Assembly: GCF_004684935.1 (NCBI RefSeq)
Contig: NZ_SRJD01000001.1
Coordinates: 62,001-126,000 of the forward strand
From: Sporolactobacillus shoreae
GTDB taxonomy: Bacteria; Bacillota; Bacilli; Bacillales; Sporolactobacillaceae
DNA length: 64,000 nt
Direction: 5' to 3'
Part shown: positions 26,427 to 37,500 of the stretch, piece after piece
How the letters are laid out: each line of letters opens with the position of its first letter
Position numbering within the stretch: position 1 is the stretch's first letter
The notes under the pieces: model-generated
What the model saw: the letters and a program-made list of their open reading frames with translations, nothing else
Database searches by the model: none
What the model was told of the DNA's origin: nothing
Position numbers and translations under genes: made by a program

Positions 26427-26428
26427 AG

Positions 26429-27838
26429 ATGGTTGTTGGGGAATTTACTACAGAAGTTGACACAATTATACTTGGTGCTGGACCGGGGGGATATGTGGCA
26501 GCAATACGTGCCGCTCAGCTTGGCCAGAAGGTGACGGTCATTGAACGTGAACATGTTGGCGGCGTCTGCCTTAATGTCGGATGTATTCCGTCGAAGGCTC
26601 TGATCTCAGCGAGTCACCGTTTCGAGCAAGCTAAAAATTCCGAAGAATACGGGATAAGAGCCGAGAATGTCTCTCTTGATTTCCTGAAAGTGCAGGAATG
26701 GAAGGGACAGGTGGTTAGCCGTCTGACAGGCGGTGTAAAGGGGCTTTTTAAAGCTCACGATATTGAACTTGTGGAAGGTGAGGCACTGTTTGTCGAACCG
26801 GATGTTGTTCGAGTTAATCATGGCTATGAATCGTCGCGCTTTAAATTCAATCATTGCATTATCGCCACGGGATCAACGCCTATTGAAATTCCCGGGTTTA
26901 AATGGAGCGACCGTGTCATTTCTTCTACCGGCGCCCTCGCACTGAAGGAAGTGCCTAAGAAGCTGGTCGTGATTGGCGGAGGATACATCGGCATTGAACT
27001 GAGCTCGGCTTTCGCCGGGTTTGGCACCGAAGTAGTCATCCTGGAAGGAACCCCTTCAATTCTTCCGGCGTTTGAAAAGCGCCTGATCGCTCCTGTTAAG
27101 AAAAAACTGAAAGCGAAAGGCGTTACCGTGTTTACCGAAGCCTTGGCGAAAAGCGTTGAAGAAACTGTATCGGGAGTCAAAGTAACGGCGGAGGTCAAAG
27201 GCGTTCCTCAGGTTTTTGAGGCGGATTATGTCATGGTTACCGTCGGTCGAAAGCCGAATACAAAGGATATAGGCCTTGATCTTGCGGAGGTTGAAACAAC
27301 GGATCGCGGACTGATCAAAGTTGACCAGCAGGGGAAAACGTCCAACGATAAAGTCTTTGCAATCGGGGATATCGTTCCCGGCCTGGCCCTTGCGCACAAA
27401 GCTTCCTATGAGGGCAAGGTTGCCGCTGAAGCGATCAGCGGTGAGCCTTCTGAAGTAGATTACCGTGCGATGCCGGCTGTTGTTTTCTCCGATCCTGAAA
27501 TTGCCTCTGTCGGCTTGTCGGAGGAAGAGGCAACAAAAGAAGGATATGAAGTGAAAACCGGTCAATTTCCGTTTGCAGCGAATGGACGCGCACTTTCGCT
27601 TGGTGAATCCGACGGCTTTCTTAAGCTGGTTACCCGTGCATCGGATGGACTGATTCTTGGCGCACAAATCGTCGGAACTAATGCGAGCGACATGATTGCT
27701 GAGTTCGGACTCGCCATTGAATCCGGAATGACTGCTGAAGATGTTGCGCTGACAATACATGCTCATCCAACACTTGGAGAAATGGCGATGGAAGCAGCAG
27801 AAGTCGTTCTTGGAAAGCCCATTCACATCGCTAAATAA
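26429..27838 (+). CDS. pdhD: Dihydrolipoamide dehydrogenase (E3)
   Basis: E3 flavoprotein of 469 residues. FAD-binding GAGPGG (16-21), redox-active disulfide CLNVGC (Cys47, Cys52), NAD-binding GGGYIGIE near 183-190, the second FAD contact AIGDI, and the His446/Glu451 pair near the C-terminus are all present. It starts 2 bp after pdhC and ends the operon. It reoxidises the lipoyl groups and makes NADH. Confidence 0.96.
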   Translation: MVVGEFTTEVDTIILGAGPGGYVAAIRAAQLGQKVTVIEREHVGGVCLNVGCIPSKALISASHRFEQAKNSEEYGIRAENVSLDFLKVQEWKGQVVSRLTGGVKGLFKAHDIELVEGEALFVEPDVVRVNHGYESSRFKFNHCIIATGSTPIEIPGFKWSDRVISSTGALALKEVPKKLVVIGGGYIGIELSSAFAGFGTEVVILEGTPSILPAFEKRLIAPVKKKLKAKGVTVFTEALAKSVEETVSGVKVTAEVKGVPQVFEADYVMVTVGRKPNTKDIGLDLAEVETTDRGLIKVDQQGKTSNDKVFAIGDIVPGLALAHKASYEGKVAAEAISGEPSEVDYRAMPAVVFSDPEIASVGLSEEEATKEGYEVKTGQFPFAANGRALSLGESDGFLKLVTRASDGLILGAQIVGTNASDMIAEFGLAIESGMTAEDVALTIHAHPTLGEMAMEAAEVVLGKPIHIAK

Positions 27839-27840
27839 TA

Positions 27841-28025
27841 GGCTTTGTTTATACTTGTCTGTTGTTTTTCACTCCATGTGCTCGCTTTCCGAGGGCGATC
27901 CGAGCCTCCTCGCCCGGTGCCCTCGCTGTGAGGCCAGAAGGCTCGCCGATCTCGCAGGAGTCTCGCGCCTTCCGCTCCAATCAACGGAGGGGCAAAATCA
28001 ATGTTGAATTTAAACGAAACATAGC
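27841..28025. repeat. Dispersed ~185-bp GC-rich repeat with inverted ends
   Basis: The segment starts GGCTTTGTTT and ends AAACATAGCC, so it has imperfect terminal inverted repeats. Inside is a GC-rich core (GGAGCGGAAGGCGCGAGACTCCTGCG on the minus strand, shown in parts at 27938-28000). Degenerate relatives occur at 47814-48020, 43985-44073 and 49377-49400 in this window. It has no coding potential and resembles a repeat common in Bacillaceae genomes. It follows pdhD and precedes the terminator at 28042-28077. Confidence 0.7.
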
Positions 28026-28041
28026 CAAATAGTAAAAAAAA

Positions 28042-28077
28042 CAGGCGGAAGAGTTGATGCTCTTCCGCCTGTTTTTT
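28042..28077. terminator. Bidirectional terminator between pdhD and yktB
   Basis: CAGGCGGAAGAG (28042-28053) pairs with CTCTTCCGCCTG (28060-28071), with a T-run on the right and an A-run on the left, so it can end both convergent transcripts. Confidence 0.9.
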
Positions 28078-28720
28078 AGAGGCCTTTTTCCATTGACTGA
28101 ATACCCTTCCAGTAAAGTGGAAGCAGAATTTCAGTTTTTTGCTTTAAGTATTCAGCCAGCACTTCGCCATTCCCTGCAAGCGGGTCATCTTCAGGTACAG
28201 TAATACCGCAGAGCAGCTCAGATTTCTTGAATTGTCCAAGCCTTATAAACATTTGCCTCAGATCTTCGATGTCCATTTCACTTTGCGACATGAACGTCGG
28301 TGACATGTGATCACCGGACCATGCAAAATCCTCCGGTATCTGTTTAAATATTTCCCTGGTATGTGCCTGAAGCTCTGACGATAACTGCTTTTTGGCTGGG
28401 TACTCCTCGATGAACGCAAGCCAGAAAAAAAGATGGGTACGCCAGATACCAAACTGGAAATGCGGATACTTTTTATAACTTCTCCTGTCACAGGAGAAGG
28501 CGATCCAGGTACTGTCCGGTGGATTGACAGTCCTTCTCAAATGTCTGGCTATATGCGGATAGAAATCCTGCCCAATGATTTCAGAAAGGAAGGGTACGAA
28601 AATATCCGCAAGCGAAGAAAATTCAGGTTGAATCAACGACTGGATCGCAGACATTCTGCTGCTCAGTCCACCTTTTTCCATCGCCTCAAAGTCTGTTTTG
28701 TTAAAGCCATTAAAATGCAT
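28076..28720 (-). CDS. yktB: YktB family protein (DUF1054)
   Basis: DUF1054 protein of about 214 residues. The family core is clear: RTVNPPDSTWIAFS, YKKYPHFQFGIW and THLFFWLAFIEEYP. No biochemical function is known to me. The ATG at 28720 lies 8 nt after AGGAG and is preferred to the GTG at 28729, which overlaps the ribosome-binding site. The gene is divergent from the small ORF and suhB, matching the yktB-suhB neighbourhood of B. subtilis. Confidence 0.88.
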   Translation of the reverse strand: MHFNGFNKTDFEAMEKGGLSSRMSAIQSLIQPEFSSLADIFVPFLSEIIGQDFYPHIARHLRRTVNPPDSTWIAFSCDRRSYKKYPHFQFGIWRTHLFFWLAFIEEYPAKKQLSSELQAHTREIFKQIPEDFAWSGDHMSPTFMSQSEMDIEDLRQMFIRLGQFKKSELLCGITVPEDDPLAGNGEVLAEYLKQKTEILLPLYWKGIQSMEKGL

Positions 28721-28945
28721 GAACGACACTCCTGATTCTTTTCAACTGTTTACTCAATACAGTCTACCACATGTATGCCTTAAAAATGGGTTCACGTCTA
28801 ATTAAAAAACAGGTATTTTATAAGCAATAAGAGTGCCCGGACGGCATAAAATAAAGAAACAATAAAATTTATGAAACGGTCTTTGAAAATGATCTTCCAT
28901 TGAGCGCCCTTTAACAGAAAATCCGGAAAGGGAGTGGCGGCAACT

Positions 28946-29134
28946 ATGAATCAAATTAATCAGACACTTAGCAGAAGAGACGCGGAAAAAAGAATTCCGG
29001 TTGTGCGAGTGGAAATTGACGCCCAGCTTGCTTCTTTGCACGAGGCACTACTTAAGAAGGATATGAAAACGATTGAGTTATGCAAGGAAAGGCTGGAAGA
29101 GTTGAGGCGGGAAATGATTTTGCTTGAGATCTGA
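28946..29134 (+). CDS. Small conserved-looking protein before suhB
   Basis: Protein of 62 residues, or 66 if the GTG at 28934 is used; GGAAAGGGAG lies before both. It is charged and mostly helical, with a likely coiled-coil stretch from ASLHEALLKKD to ERLEELRREMI. I do not recognise the family with certainty; a small gene occurs at this position (between yktB and suhB) in relatives. It has its own terminator at 29173-29208. No function is proposed. Confidence 0.6.
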   Translation: MNQINQTLSRRDAEKRIPVVRVEIDAQLASLHEALLKKDMKTIELCKERLEELRREMILLEI

Positions 29135-29172
29135 AGAGTGGACACTGCAGCTGCGCATTAAATGACACCGAT

Positions 29173-29208
29173 AATCATCGCTCAGTCAGGCGGTGATTTT
29201 TCTTTTTT
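29173..29208 (+). terminator. Terminator after the small gene
   Basis: AATCATCGC (29173-29181) pairs with GCGGTGATT (29190-29198, one G-U pair), followed by TTTCTTTTTT. Confidence 0.75.
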
Positions 29209-29302
29209 GGCCAAAATGCGTTACTATTTACTTGTCAGTTTTGCACAGGACAGAATTTCCGGAGTTCAAATGGTGATGAGTCCGGTCAGGAGAGTGTTAT
29301 AA

Positions 29303-30133
29303 ATGGATCAAAAAGATTGGCAAAACCTCCATGATAAAGTCATTGAGTGGATTTTTCAGGCGGGGGATCAGCTGAGACAATCACTTTCGGTGCAGCTTGA
29401 GGTAAGCGTCAAGACGGCACACAATGACTTAGTGACCAACATGGATAAAGCAATCGAAAAATTTCTGGTCGGAAAAATCAAAGAAACATATCCTGATCAC
29501 AGAGTGGTTTCTGAAGAAGGATTTGGAGACGCTCCTACAGATCTCAGTGGTGTTGTGTGGTTTGTCGACCCAATAGACGGGACTTTAAATTACGTCTTGC
29601 AGAAACGTTTTTTTGCTATTTCGATCGGAATTTATGAAAATGGGAAGGGAAAAGCCGCCTTCGTTTACGATGTCATGGGCAGTGAGTTGTTCCATTGCAT
29701 TAGCGGGTTTGGCGCATATAGAAATGAACACAGGCTTCCGTCTTTAAAGATGGTTAAGCTTGAGGACGCGCTGGTCGACCTCAGCATGACCTGGATCAAA
29801 CCAAACAGACGGATTGATCAGGATATCATGACTGATATCATCAGAAAGTGCAGCGGGACCAGGGCCTATGGCGCAGCTTCAATTGAGCTCGCCTATGTTG
29901 CTTCGGGCTTGATCGACGCTTATTTCACCATGCGCCTTTCCCCCTGGGACTACGCGGCGGGTCTGATTCTGATCCGGGAAGTCGGAGGCACGGCGACGAA
30001 AGCCAATGGCAGTTCGATCGACCTGCTGTCCAGGACTTCAGTCCTGACGGCTGGTCCGTCTCTCCATAATGAGATTGCGGAACATATCCGTAAGCAGGTC
30101 GATGAAGGGAAGTTTCTTAAGGAGCCAAATTAA
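29303..30133 (+). CDS. suhB: Inositol monophosphatase family protein
   Basis: Metal-dependent phosphatase of the IMPase family, 276 residues, matching B. subtilis YktC/SuhB. Metal-binding motifs are present: SEEGFG, WFVDPIDGTLNYV (DPIDGT) and SPWDYAAGLILIREVGG. It probably hydrolyses inositol-1-phosphate or a related sugar phosphate; NADP phosphatase activity is known in some members. ATG 29303 follows GGAGAG. No close partner gene is transcribed with it. Confidence 0.9.
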   Translation: MDQKDWQNLHDKVIEWIFQAGDQLRQSLSVQLEVSVKTAHNDLVTNMDKAIEKFLVGKIKETYPDHRVVSEEGFGDAPTDLSGVVWFVDPIDGTLNYVLQKRFFAISIGIYENGKGKAAFVYDVMGSELFHCISGFGAYRNEHRLPSLKMVKLEDALVDLSMTWIKPNRRIDQDIMTDIIRKCSGTRAYGAASIELAYVASGLIDAYFTMRLSPWDYAAGLILIREVGGTATKANGSSIDLLSRTSVLTAGPSLHNEIAEHIRKQVDEGKFLKEPN

Positions 30134-30159
30134 GCCCTGTTTTTGAAGCGGCTGACGAT

Positions 30160-30339
30160 TCACTTATTTAATCGGGCTTTCTGCTGCCGGCTTTTGACAA
30201 AAAAGCCGAGCCACATAAAGAGTATGACGGCGAACACGCTAGTTAATGTGATCACCGGATTCCCATAAGCGATTCCTCCGCCAATACCAATAAGGCTCGC
30301 AATAACAAGGAGAGCGAGAAATAGAAGTAAAAGACGCAT
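30160..30339 (-). CDS. ylaF: YlaF-like small membrane protein (DUF5325)
   Basis: About 59 residues with two predicted membrane helices (roughly 2-22 and 30-50) and a basic C-terminus (KSRQQKARLNK). Position next to typA (ylaG) and the size fit YlaF of Bacillus. The ATG at 30339 is preferred because AGGAGG lies 11 nt upstream; a GTG at 30351 overlaps that site. Function unknown. Confidence 0.6.
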   Translation of the reverse strand: MRLLLLFLALLVIASLIGIGGGIAYGNPVITLTSVFAVILFMWLGFFVKSRQQKARLNK

Positions 30340-30534
30340 TTTGATGGACACCTCCTGCCTTTATCATAAAATGAATCTGCAAAATGTACAACGAAAGAAG
30401 ATCATATTTAAAAAAGAAAAAAGTTTTCGGGCCCTGTGCGACAATTGACAAAGTGGCTTTCATTGTGAGAGAATAATTTGCATGTGTACGTTTCGGATAT
30501 GGAAAGTTATTGGAAATGAGGAGAGTTAGAAGAA

Positions 30535-32388
30535 ATGACAAATCGTAGGGAAGAAATAAGAAATATCGCAATTATTGCTCATGTCGACCACGGCAAAACA
30601 ACACTGGTAGACAAGCTTTTGATGCAATCAGGAACATTTCGTGAAAATCAGCACATTCAGACCCGTGCCATGGATTCGAACGCGATTGAACGGGAACGCG
30701 GCATTACCATTTTGGCCAAGAATACCAGCCTGACATACAAGGATCACACAATCAATATTGTGGATACCCCTGGACACGCTGATTTCGGCGGTGAAGTTGA
30801 ACGTATCATGAAAATGGTGGATGGCGTGCTGCTGCTTGTGGACGCTTATGAAGGCTGTATGCCTCAGACACGGTTCGTTCTGAAAAAAGCGTTGGAAGAA
30901 CATCTGAAACCAATCGTTGTTGTTAATAAAATTGATAAACCAATGGCCCGACCTGCGGAAGTTGTGGATGAAGTCATTGATCTTTTTATTGATCTTGGTG
31001 CCGATGAAAGCCAGCTTGAATTTCCGGTTGTTTACACTTCCGCTGTAAACGGCGTGGCAGGTACTGATCCTGATCATGTTGATCAGGACATGAGCGTTGT
31101 TCTGGACATGATCCTGAAAGAGGTGCCGGCGCCGGTCGACAATCGCGATGAAGGCCTTCAGTTCCAGGTTACAATGCTTGATTACAATGATTATGTAGGC
31201 CGTATTGGAATCGGGCGTATTTACCGCGGTAAAATCAAAGTTGGCGAGGAAGCCGCTTTGGTGAAAAACGGTGGTAAAAGTGTTGAGAATTTCAGAATCA
31301 CGAAGTTGTTCGGATATAAAGCGTTGAAGCGATATGAAATTCAGGAAGCCACCTCAGGGGATATCATTGCAATTACCGGAATTTCAGATATTGATATTGG
31401 TGATACGATTAATGATGTGGATCAAATTGATCCTTTGGCCCCTCTACGGATTGATGAACCGACCATGAAAATGACCTTTCTGCCGAATACAAGCCCATTT
31501 GCGGGACAGGAAGGGGATTTTGTCACAAGCCGGAAGATCGAAGACCGGCTGAATGCGGAAGTGGAACGCGATGTCAGCTTGGAGGTCGAGTCAGCTTCGG
31601 ATTCTCACGATTCCTGGATTGTTTCCGGGCGTGGTGAGCTGCATCTTTCAATCCTGATTGAGACATTGCGCCGTGAGGGTTATGAACTGTCCGTTTCCAA
31701 ACCGACCGTTATTACTAAAGAAATTGATGGAAAACTTTGCGAGCCCTTTGAATCTGTCCAGATTGACGTTCCGGAAGAGTATGTGGGATCAGTAATTGAG
31801 TCGTTTGGCCAGCGCAAAGCCGAGTTGAAAGACATGAGGCAGGAACAGCCGGGTCAGACACGTCTGGTATTTATGATCCCTTCCCGCGGACTGATCGGTT
31901 ATAATCGCCAGTTCATGGCTGATACACGTGGTTATGGTATTATGAATCATACGTTTGATCACTTTGCTCCATTTATCAGGGAAGAGATCGGCGGACGCAG
32001 GTCCGGTGTGCTGATTTCAATGGATCAGGGACAGACGACAGCTTATTCGCTTGGCGCTCTCGAAGACCGTGGCGAAATGTTTGTCGGAGCCGGTGTCAAC
32101 GTCTATGAAGGAATGATTGTCGGCGAACACAACCGTGAAAATGATCTGACAGTAAACGTTACCCGTGCCAAACACGCGACTAACGTCCGCTCATCAAATA
32201 AGGATTTCACCGTCACTTTGAAAGAACCAAGAAAAATGTCCTTGGAAGATTCGCTTTCTTATCTGAATGATGATGAATACTGCGAAATCACTCCGAAAAG
32301 TGTCAGAATGCGTAAGAAAATTCTGAACAAAGGTGAGCGCGAGCGATTTGAAAGACGGGGAAGTAAGATTCCTAAATATAACGGCTGA
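30535..32388 (+). CDS. typA: Ribosome-associated GTPase TypA/BipA
   Basis: Translational GTPase of 617 residues (YlaG). G1 AHVDHGKTT (15-23), the switch I segment RERGITI, G3 DTPGHADF and G4 NKID are visible, followed by domain II and the EF-G-like domains. The C-terminal domain ([15 protein letters not shown] onward) is specific to TypA. It assists ribosome assembly and stress or cold adaptation. GGAGAG precedes the ATG. Monocistronic with a very strong terminator. Confidence 0.96.
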   Translation: MTNRREEIRNIAIIAHVDHGKTTLVDKLLMQSGTFRENQHIQTRAMDSNAIERERGITILAKNTSLTYKDHTINIVDTPGHADFGGEVERIMKMVDGVLLLVDAYEGCMPQTRFVLKKALEEHLKPIVVVNKIDKPMARPAEVVDEVIDLFIDLGADESQLEFPVVYTSAVNGVAGTDPDHVDQDMSVVLDMILKEVPAPVDNRDEGLQFQVTMLDYNDYVGRIGIGRIYRGKIKVGEEAALVKNGGKSVENFRITKLFGYKALKRYEIQEATSGDIIAITGISDIDIGDTINDVDQIDPLAPLRIDEPTMKMTFLPNTSPFAGQEGDFVTSRKIEDRLNAEVERDVSLEVESASDSHDSWIVSGRGELHLSILIETLRREGYELSVSKPTVITKEIDGKLCEPFESVQIDVPEEYVGSVIESFGQRKAELKDMRQEQPGQTRLVFMIPSRGLIGYNRQFMADTRGYGIMNHTFDHFAPFIREEIGGRRSGVLISMDQGQTTAYSLGALEDRGEMFVGAGVNVYEGMIVGEHNRENDLTVNVTRAKHATNVRSSNKDFTVTLKEPRKMSLEDSLSYLNDDEYCEITPKSVRMRKKILNKGERERFERRGSKIPKYNG

Positions 32389-32411
32389 TTTTTCAAAACA
32401 CGAATCAAATC

Positions 32412-32465
32412 ATAAAACATAATAAACGCCCGCGGGGTTTCTCGCGGGCGTTTATTATGTTTTAT
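32412..32465. terminator. Terminator after typA
   Basis: A perfect stem of about 23 bp (32412-32434 with 32443-32465), with a GC-rich top CGCCCGCG and AT-rich base. The symmetric A/T ends make it usable in both directions, between typA and the convergent ylaI. Confidence 0.9.
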
Positions 32466-32528
32466 CAGAAAATTAATTTCTAAAATAGAAAGTACAAGGG
32501 GCTGACCAACGGGAATCTGGATATTTAT

Positions 32529-32735
32529 TCACTGATTCATTTTGCGCTTGCCATCAGTCGGAAGATGAAGTGTAAATTTTCCTGTCGCCCAGCGGGCACG
32601 AGTTCGTTCGCTGATCCGGTCATAACAGGTAGTGCACATAAAAGTATGAATCGGACGGTTTTTCAGACGTTTTGCAATTAATGACTGGTCATCAAGATGA
32701 CAGATCTTTCCACATAAGATACATTTAGCCTTCAT
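32529..32735 (-). CDS. ylaI: YlaI family zinc-ribbon protein (DUF2197)
   Basis: 68 residues. Two CxxC pairs (CILC at 5-8 and CTTC at 34-37) form a likely zinc ribbon, and NRPIHTFMC and WATGKF match YlaI of Bacillus. The ATG at 32735 follows a G-rich ribosome-binding site (GGGGGG). Function unknown. ylaH, next to it in B. subtilis, is missing. Confidence 0.85.
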   Translation of the reverse strand: MKAKCILCGKICHLDDQSLIAKRLKNRPIHTFMCTTCYDRISERTRARWATGKFTLHLPTDGKRKMNQ

Positions 32736-32963
32736 GGGATACCCCCCTTAACGCAATTTAGTATAACAGGTTTCGAAGATTTAGGCGAAATTCACTGTTT
32801 TCTGATCGAACAATGAAGTTGCCTCCGATCATCTGATTGCAAGTATCATCCGTAGATTTGCTGGTAGGCGCTTGTTCTGCCAATTCGTTTATTCTTGCTT
32901 TTTGAGTTTGCAGAAGGTAAGATTAACACTAGGTAAATTGAAACTAAAAGGGGGGAAATCAAA

Positions 32964-33245
32964 TTGTCCGTTGAAATGATAATAGGCCGACGTGAAAAGG
33001 CCTATGAACTGCTGCAGGCCGACGCACAGAAAATTCTGAAGCTGATAGGGGTGCAGATGGAGAATTTGACGATGCCCAAATGCCCTCTATATGAAGAAGT
33101 ACTCGACACGCAGATGTTCGGGCTTTCACGTGAAATTGACTTTGCGGTTCGTTTAGGTCTCGTGCGTGCCGATGAGGGTAAAGAATTGCTCAGTTCTCTC
33201 GAGAGGCAAGTTTCTGCACTTCATGAGGCATCGACACGAAAATAA
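32964..33245 (+). CDS. ylaN: YlaN family protein (UPF0358)
   Basis: 93 residues, almost superimposable on B. subtilis Yla[21 protein letters not shown] and [18 protein letters not shown] are family signatures. YlaN is essential under iron limitation in B. subtilis and has been linked to iron homeostasis and Fur. TTG start after GGGGGG. A terminator follows at 33252-33294. Confidence 0.92.
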   Translation: MSVEMIIGRREKAYELLQADAQKILKLIGVQMENLTMPKCPLYEEVLDTQMFGLSREIDFAVRLGLVRADEGKELLSSLERQVSALHEASTRK

Positions 33246-33251
33246 ATCATC

Positions 33252-33294
33252 GCCCAGACTCCCCGTCTGCAAGGGATTAGTTTGGGCTTTTTTT
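33252..33294 (+). terminator. Terminator after ylaN
   Basis: GCCCAGAC (33252-33259) pairs with GTTTGGGC (33280-33287, one G-U pair), followed by seven T residues. Confidence 0.65.
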
Positions 33295-33375
33295 CAGTAA
33301 TTATTTTGCAGAGAAGGAACTTTTGATTTTGCTATTTAATGATTCTCCGTGAAATGATTGATTTGGGTGAGTGGC

Positions 33376-34539
33376 ATGCTTAAAAAACTTTTTTTTCATT
33401 ATGATTATTCTTTACTTGTAGTAATGACGATCCTGATCAGTTTTGGGTTGATTATGATATACAGTGCGGGATCAGTGTGGGCGACCCTGATTTATAAAAA
33501 CGCGTCACCAGATTATTTTTTTGTCCGCCAGCTGATTTGGTTTGCCGCAGCAGCTGTATTTGGATTGATTGGCCTGTTGGTTCCTTATCAGGCTTATCGG
33601 TTCGCAGTCAAACCAATGCTGGTTTGCTCTCTTGGCTTACTGGTCGTACTCTTTGTGGCTGGCAGTACATCAAATAATGCGCAGTCGTGGCTCGATATCG
33701 GTTTTTTTAATATTCAGCCGTCTGAAATTGTCAAAATTACCATTATATTTTATCTGGCTTCCGTTTTTTCAAATAAACAAAAATCAATTTCCAACTTCAT
33801 GACATCGGTTGCGCCCCCTCTGACAGTTGTTCTCGTGTTTTTTATTATTATTGCGAAACAGCCGGATCTTGGAACAGCTATGATCATTGTTACTATTGCC
33901 GCGGTAATGATCCTGTGTTCCGGATTAAGAATTAAGCATGTTATGCTGCTGATAGGGGGGACAGGAATATTTGTCTATCTATTTTTTACAAAATTTCTAT
34001 CGGGTGTTCAATCAGGAAGGTTTACAGCGGCTTATGACCCTTTTGCCGTGGCGAATACAACCGGGCGCCAGCTGATTAATTCTTATATAGCCATTGCTTC
34101 CGGCGGGCTATTTGGGAAGGGACTGGGAAGGAGCATAGAAAAGACAGGTTTCCTTCCGGAACCTCAGACGGACTTTATCATAGCGATTATCGGAGAAGAA
34201 CTGGGACTTATCGGAATCCTCTTTGTAGTGCTCTGTATTGCGTATCTTGTATTTCGAGGTTTTGTGATAGCAATCCGATGCAAGGATGTCTTTGGCAGCC
34301 TGCTGGCGATCGGCATCTCCAGCATGGTGGCCATTCAGACGATGGTTAACTTAGGTGCGGCTACAGGACTTTTGCCGGTCACCGGTGTTACACTTCCCTT
34401 TGTCAGTTACGGGGGATCCTCTTTGATCGTTATGGTATTTTCCATATGTGTCTTAATGAACATATCTGCATTCGTGAATATGAGAAGACCGGACAGCAAA
34501 ATGGAAGGGGAGAGAGAGAATGTTGAAGCGTACTATTAA
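33376..34539 (+). CDS. ftsW: Peptidoglycan glycosyltransferase FtsW
   Basis: SEDS-family membrane protein of 387 residues with about ten helices, the divisome glycan polymerase that partners with PBP2B. LDIGFFNIQPSEIVK, PDLGTAMI, GKGLGRSIEK and LPFVSYGGSSL are SEDS signatures. The ATG at 33376 follows GGGTGAG; the frame open from 33358 is not preferred. The position in front of pycA identifies it as ftsW (ylaO) rather than rodA. It overlaps pycA by 20 bp. A second SEDS gene, spoVE, is at the end of the window. Confidence 0.9.
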   Translation: MLKKLFFHYDYSLLVVMTILISFGLIMIYSAGSVWATLIYKNASPDYFFVRQLIWFAAAAVFGLIGLLVPYQAYRFAVKPMLVCSLGLLVVLFVAGSTSNNAQSWLDIGFFNIQPSEIVKITIIFYLASVFSNKQKSISNFMTSVAPPLTVVLVFFIIIAKQPDLGTAMIIVTIAAVMILCSGLRIKHVMLLIGGTGIFVYLFFTKFLSGVQSGRFTAAYDPFAVANTTGRQLINSYIAIASGGLFGKGLGRSIEKTGFLPEPQTDFIIAIIGEELGLIGILFVVLCIAYLVFRGFVIAIRCKDVFGSLLAIGISSMVAIQTMVNLGAATGLLPVTGVTLPFVSYGGSSLIVMVFSICVLMNISAFVNMRRPDSKMEGERENVEAYY

Positions 34540-37500
34540 GAAACTGCTTGTGGCAAATCGAGGAGAAATCGCGATCCGGGTGTGCCGGGCGTGTAATGAA
34601 CTGGGAATCCGCACGGTAGCTATTTATTCCAAAGAAGATATCGGTTCCTATCACCGCTATAAAGCGGATGAATCATACTTAGTGGGCAAAGGGAAAAAGC
34701 CAATTGATGCCTATCTTGATATTGAAAGCATTATTGAAATCGCCAAAGCGCATCAGGTAGATGCAATCCATCCCGGCTATGGATTCTTATCCGAAAATAC
34801 TGAATTTGCGAGACGGTGCGGGGAAGAGGGACTTATTTTTGTAGGACCCAAGCCTGAGCATTTGTTGATTTTTGGTGACAAATCGACGGCAAGGGAAGCT
34901 GCAGTACATGCCGGAATTCCCGTCATTCCAGGATCCGGAGGACCGGTTCATTCGGTTGAAGAAGTTAAGGCATTCGGCAAGGAACATGGCTTCCCAATTA
35001 TTATCAAAGCAGTTCTTGGCGGCGGCGGCCGCGGTATGCGCATTGTCCGCAGTGAGAAAAGTGTTGATGAAGCCTTTGCCCGCGCTACTTCGGAAGCAAA
35101 GCAGGCTTTTGGCAAGGAAGATGTCTATGTTGAAAAGTATCTGGACAATCCCCGGCATATCGAAGTTCAGGTTATTGCCGATGAGTCTGGTGAAATCGTT
35201 CATCTTTACGAGCGCGACTGCTCAGTACAGCGTCGCCACCAGAAGGTTGTCGAAGTAGCTCCAAGCAGAGGACTGGGCGAAAAACTGCGTCATGAAATCT
35301 GTGAGGCAGCAGTTCGGCTGATGAAGAGTGTCAATTATCTGAATGCCGGAACCGTTGAGTTTCTGGTCGGTCCCAGAGGAAACTTCTATTTTATTGAAGT
35401 CAACCCGCGTGTCCAGGTCGAGCATACAATCACTGAAATGATTACAGGCATTGATATTGTTCAGTCTCAGATTTTCATTGCCGAAGGTTACGGGCTGCAT
35501 GATGATCCCATCCTGATTCCGGAGCAGAAAGAGATACACACGAATGGATACGCCATTCAGTGCCGCGTGACCACGGAAGATCCGGCCAATAATTTTATGC
35601 CGGACACAGGCAAAATTGTGGCTTATAGAAGCGGTGGCGGTTTTGGTGTTCGTTTGGATGCAGGCAATGCTTTCACAGGATCGGTAATCACACCTTATTA
35701 TGATTCATTGCTGGTCAAACTCTCGACAAAAGCGATGACATTCAAGGGTGCAGCGGCAAAAATGCTCCGTAATCTTAAGGAATTCCGTATCAGAGGGATT
35801 AAAACGAATATTCCGTTTCTGATCAATGTGGTGCAGCATCCGGTCTTTTTGTCGGGAAAAGTTTCAACGACGTTTATTGATGCTACTCCGGAACTTTTCT
35901 CGTTTGAGAAAAGCCTTGACCGTGGAACAAAAATGCTGACCTATATCGGTAATATCACGATCAACGGCTATCCCGGAATTCAGAAAAACAAAAAACCCGT
36001 ATTTGATGTTCCGCCTGTACCGGAGATTAAGCTTTCAGAGCCATGCCCGTCAGGAACGAAACAGATCCTGGAACAATATGGGGCGCGTGGTGTCTCAGAT
36101 TGGATCAGAGAACAGTCTCATGTCCTTCTGACGGATACAACTTTCAGGGACGCACACCAGAGTCTCCTGGCCACCCGCATGCGCAGCAAGGATATAGTAA
36201 AGGTCGCGGCGCAGACTGCTCATCTGCTTCCTAACCTTTTTTCAGAAGAGGCGTGGGGCGGTGCGACGTTTGATACGGCTTATCGGTTCCTTCGTGAGGA
36301 TCCGTGGGCGCGTCTCCGTGCAATCCGTGAAAAAATGCCCAATATCCTCCTTCAGATGCTGCTTCGCGGATCAAACGCCGTCGGTTATAAGAACTATCCT
36401 GACAATCTGATAAAATCTTTTGTCAGCGAAGCGGCAAAAAAAGGCGTAGATGTATTCCGTGTGTTTGATAGTCTCAACTGGCTGGACGGCATGCGTGTCT
36501 CACTGGATGCAGTAATTGAAAGCGGAAAAATTGCTGAGGGCACGATGTGCTATACAGGGGATATCCTTGACGGGGCACGGACAAAATATAATCTTGATTA
36601 TTATAAGAAGCTTGCTAAAGATTTGGAGGCGGCGGGTTCCCATATTCTTGGCATTAAAGACATGGCCGGGCTACTGAAACCGGAAGCTGCATACCGGCTC
36701 GTTTCTGAGCTGAAAGATACCGTATCGATCCCGATCCATCTCCATACACATGATACAAGTGGAAATGGGGTCTACACCTATGTCCGGGCAATTGAAGCAG
36801 GCGTGGATATCGTTGACGTTGCAGTCGAGGCACTGGCTGGGACAACGTCCCAGCCGAGTGCCAACTCACTTTATTATGCTCTTGAGGGCCATGAACAGCG
36901 GCCTGACGTGGACATATCCGCTTTGGAGTCTCTGAGTCATTACTGGGAAAAGGTGCGTCAATATTACTTTCCGTTTGAAAGCGGCATGAACTCATCGAAT
37001 GCTGAAATTTATAAACTGGAAATGCCTGGCGGTCAGTACAGCAATTTGCGCCAGCAGGCCATCGCTGTCGGTCTGGGTGAACGTTTTGAAGAAGTCAAGG
37101 ATATGTATCGGCGCGTCAATCTGCTTTTCGGCGACATTGTCAAAGTCACACCTTCTTCCAAAGTAGTCGGAGATATGACGCTTTACATGGTTCAGAACAA
37201 TCTGACTGAAGATGATATCTTCGAAAAGGGAGAAAAGCTTGATTTCCCCGATTCAGTCATTAACTTTTTCATGGGAGAACTGGGCCAACCATATCAAGGA
37301 TTTCCGAGAGAATTGCAAAGTATTGTTCTGAAGGGGAAAAAACCGCTGACAGATCGGCCGGGGAAATTTATGGATCCTGTTGACTTCAATGAGATCAGAG
37401 GGACACTGGAAGAAAAATTCGACCGGAAGTTTTCAGAGTACGAGGTTCTTTCTTATGCACTTTATCCGAAAGTTTACACGGATTATCTCCACTTTTGTGA

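Noticed and set aside
27056-27826. Minus-strand frame of 256 residues
   Set aside because: Antisense shadow of pdhD, without a ribosome-binding site or recognisable domain.
27759-28007. Plus-strand frame running from pdhD into the intergenic DNA
   Set aside because: Out of frame with pdhD and mostly inside the dispersed GC-rich repeat.
30455-30490. TTGACA upstream of typA as a promoter
   Set aside because: No -10 hexamer is found at 16-18 bp; the best candidate (AATAAT) is 21 bp away.
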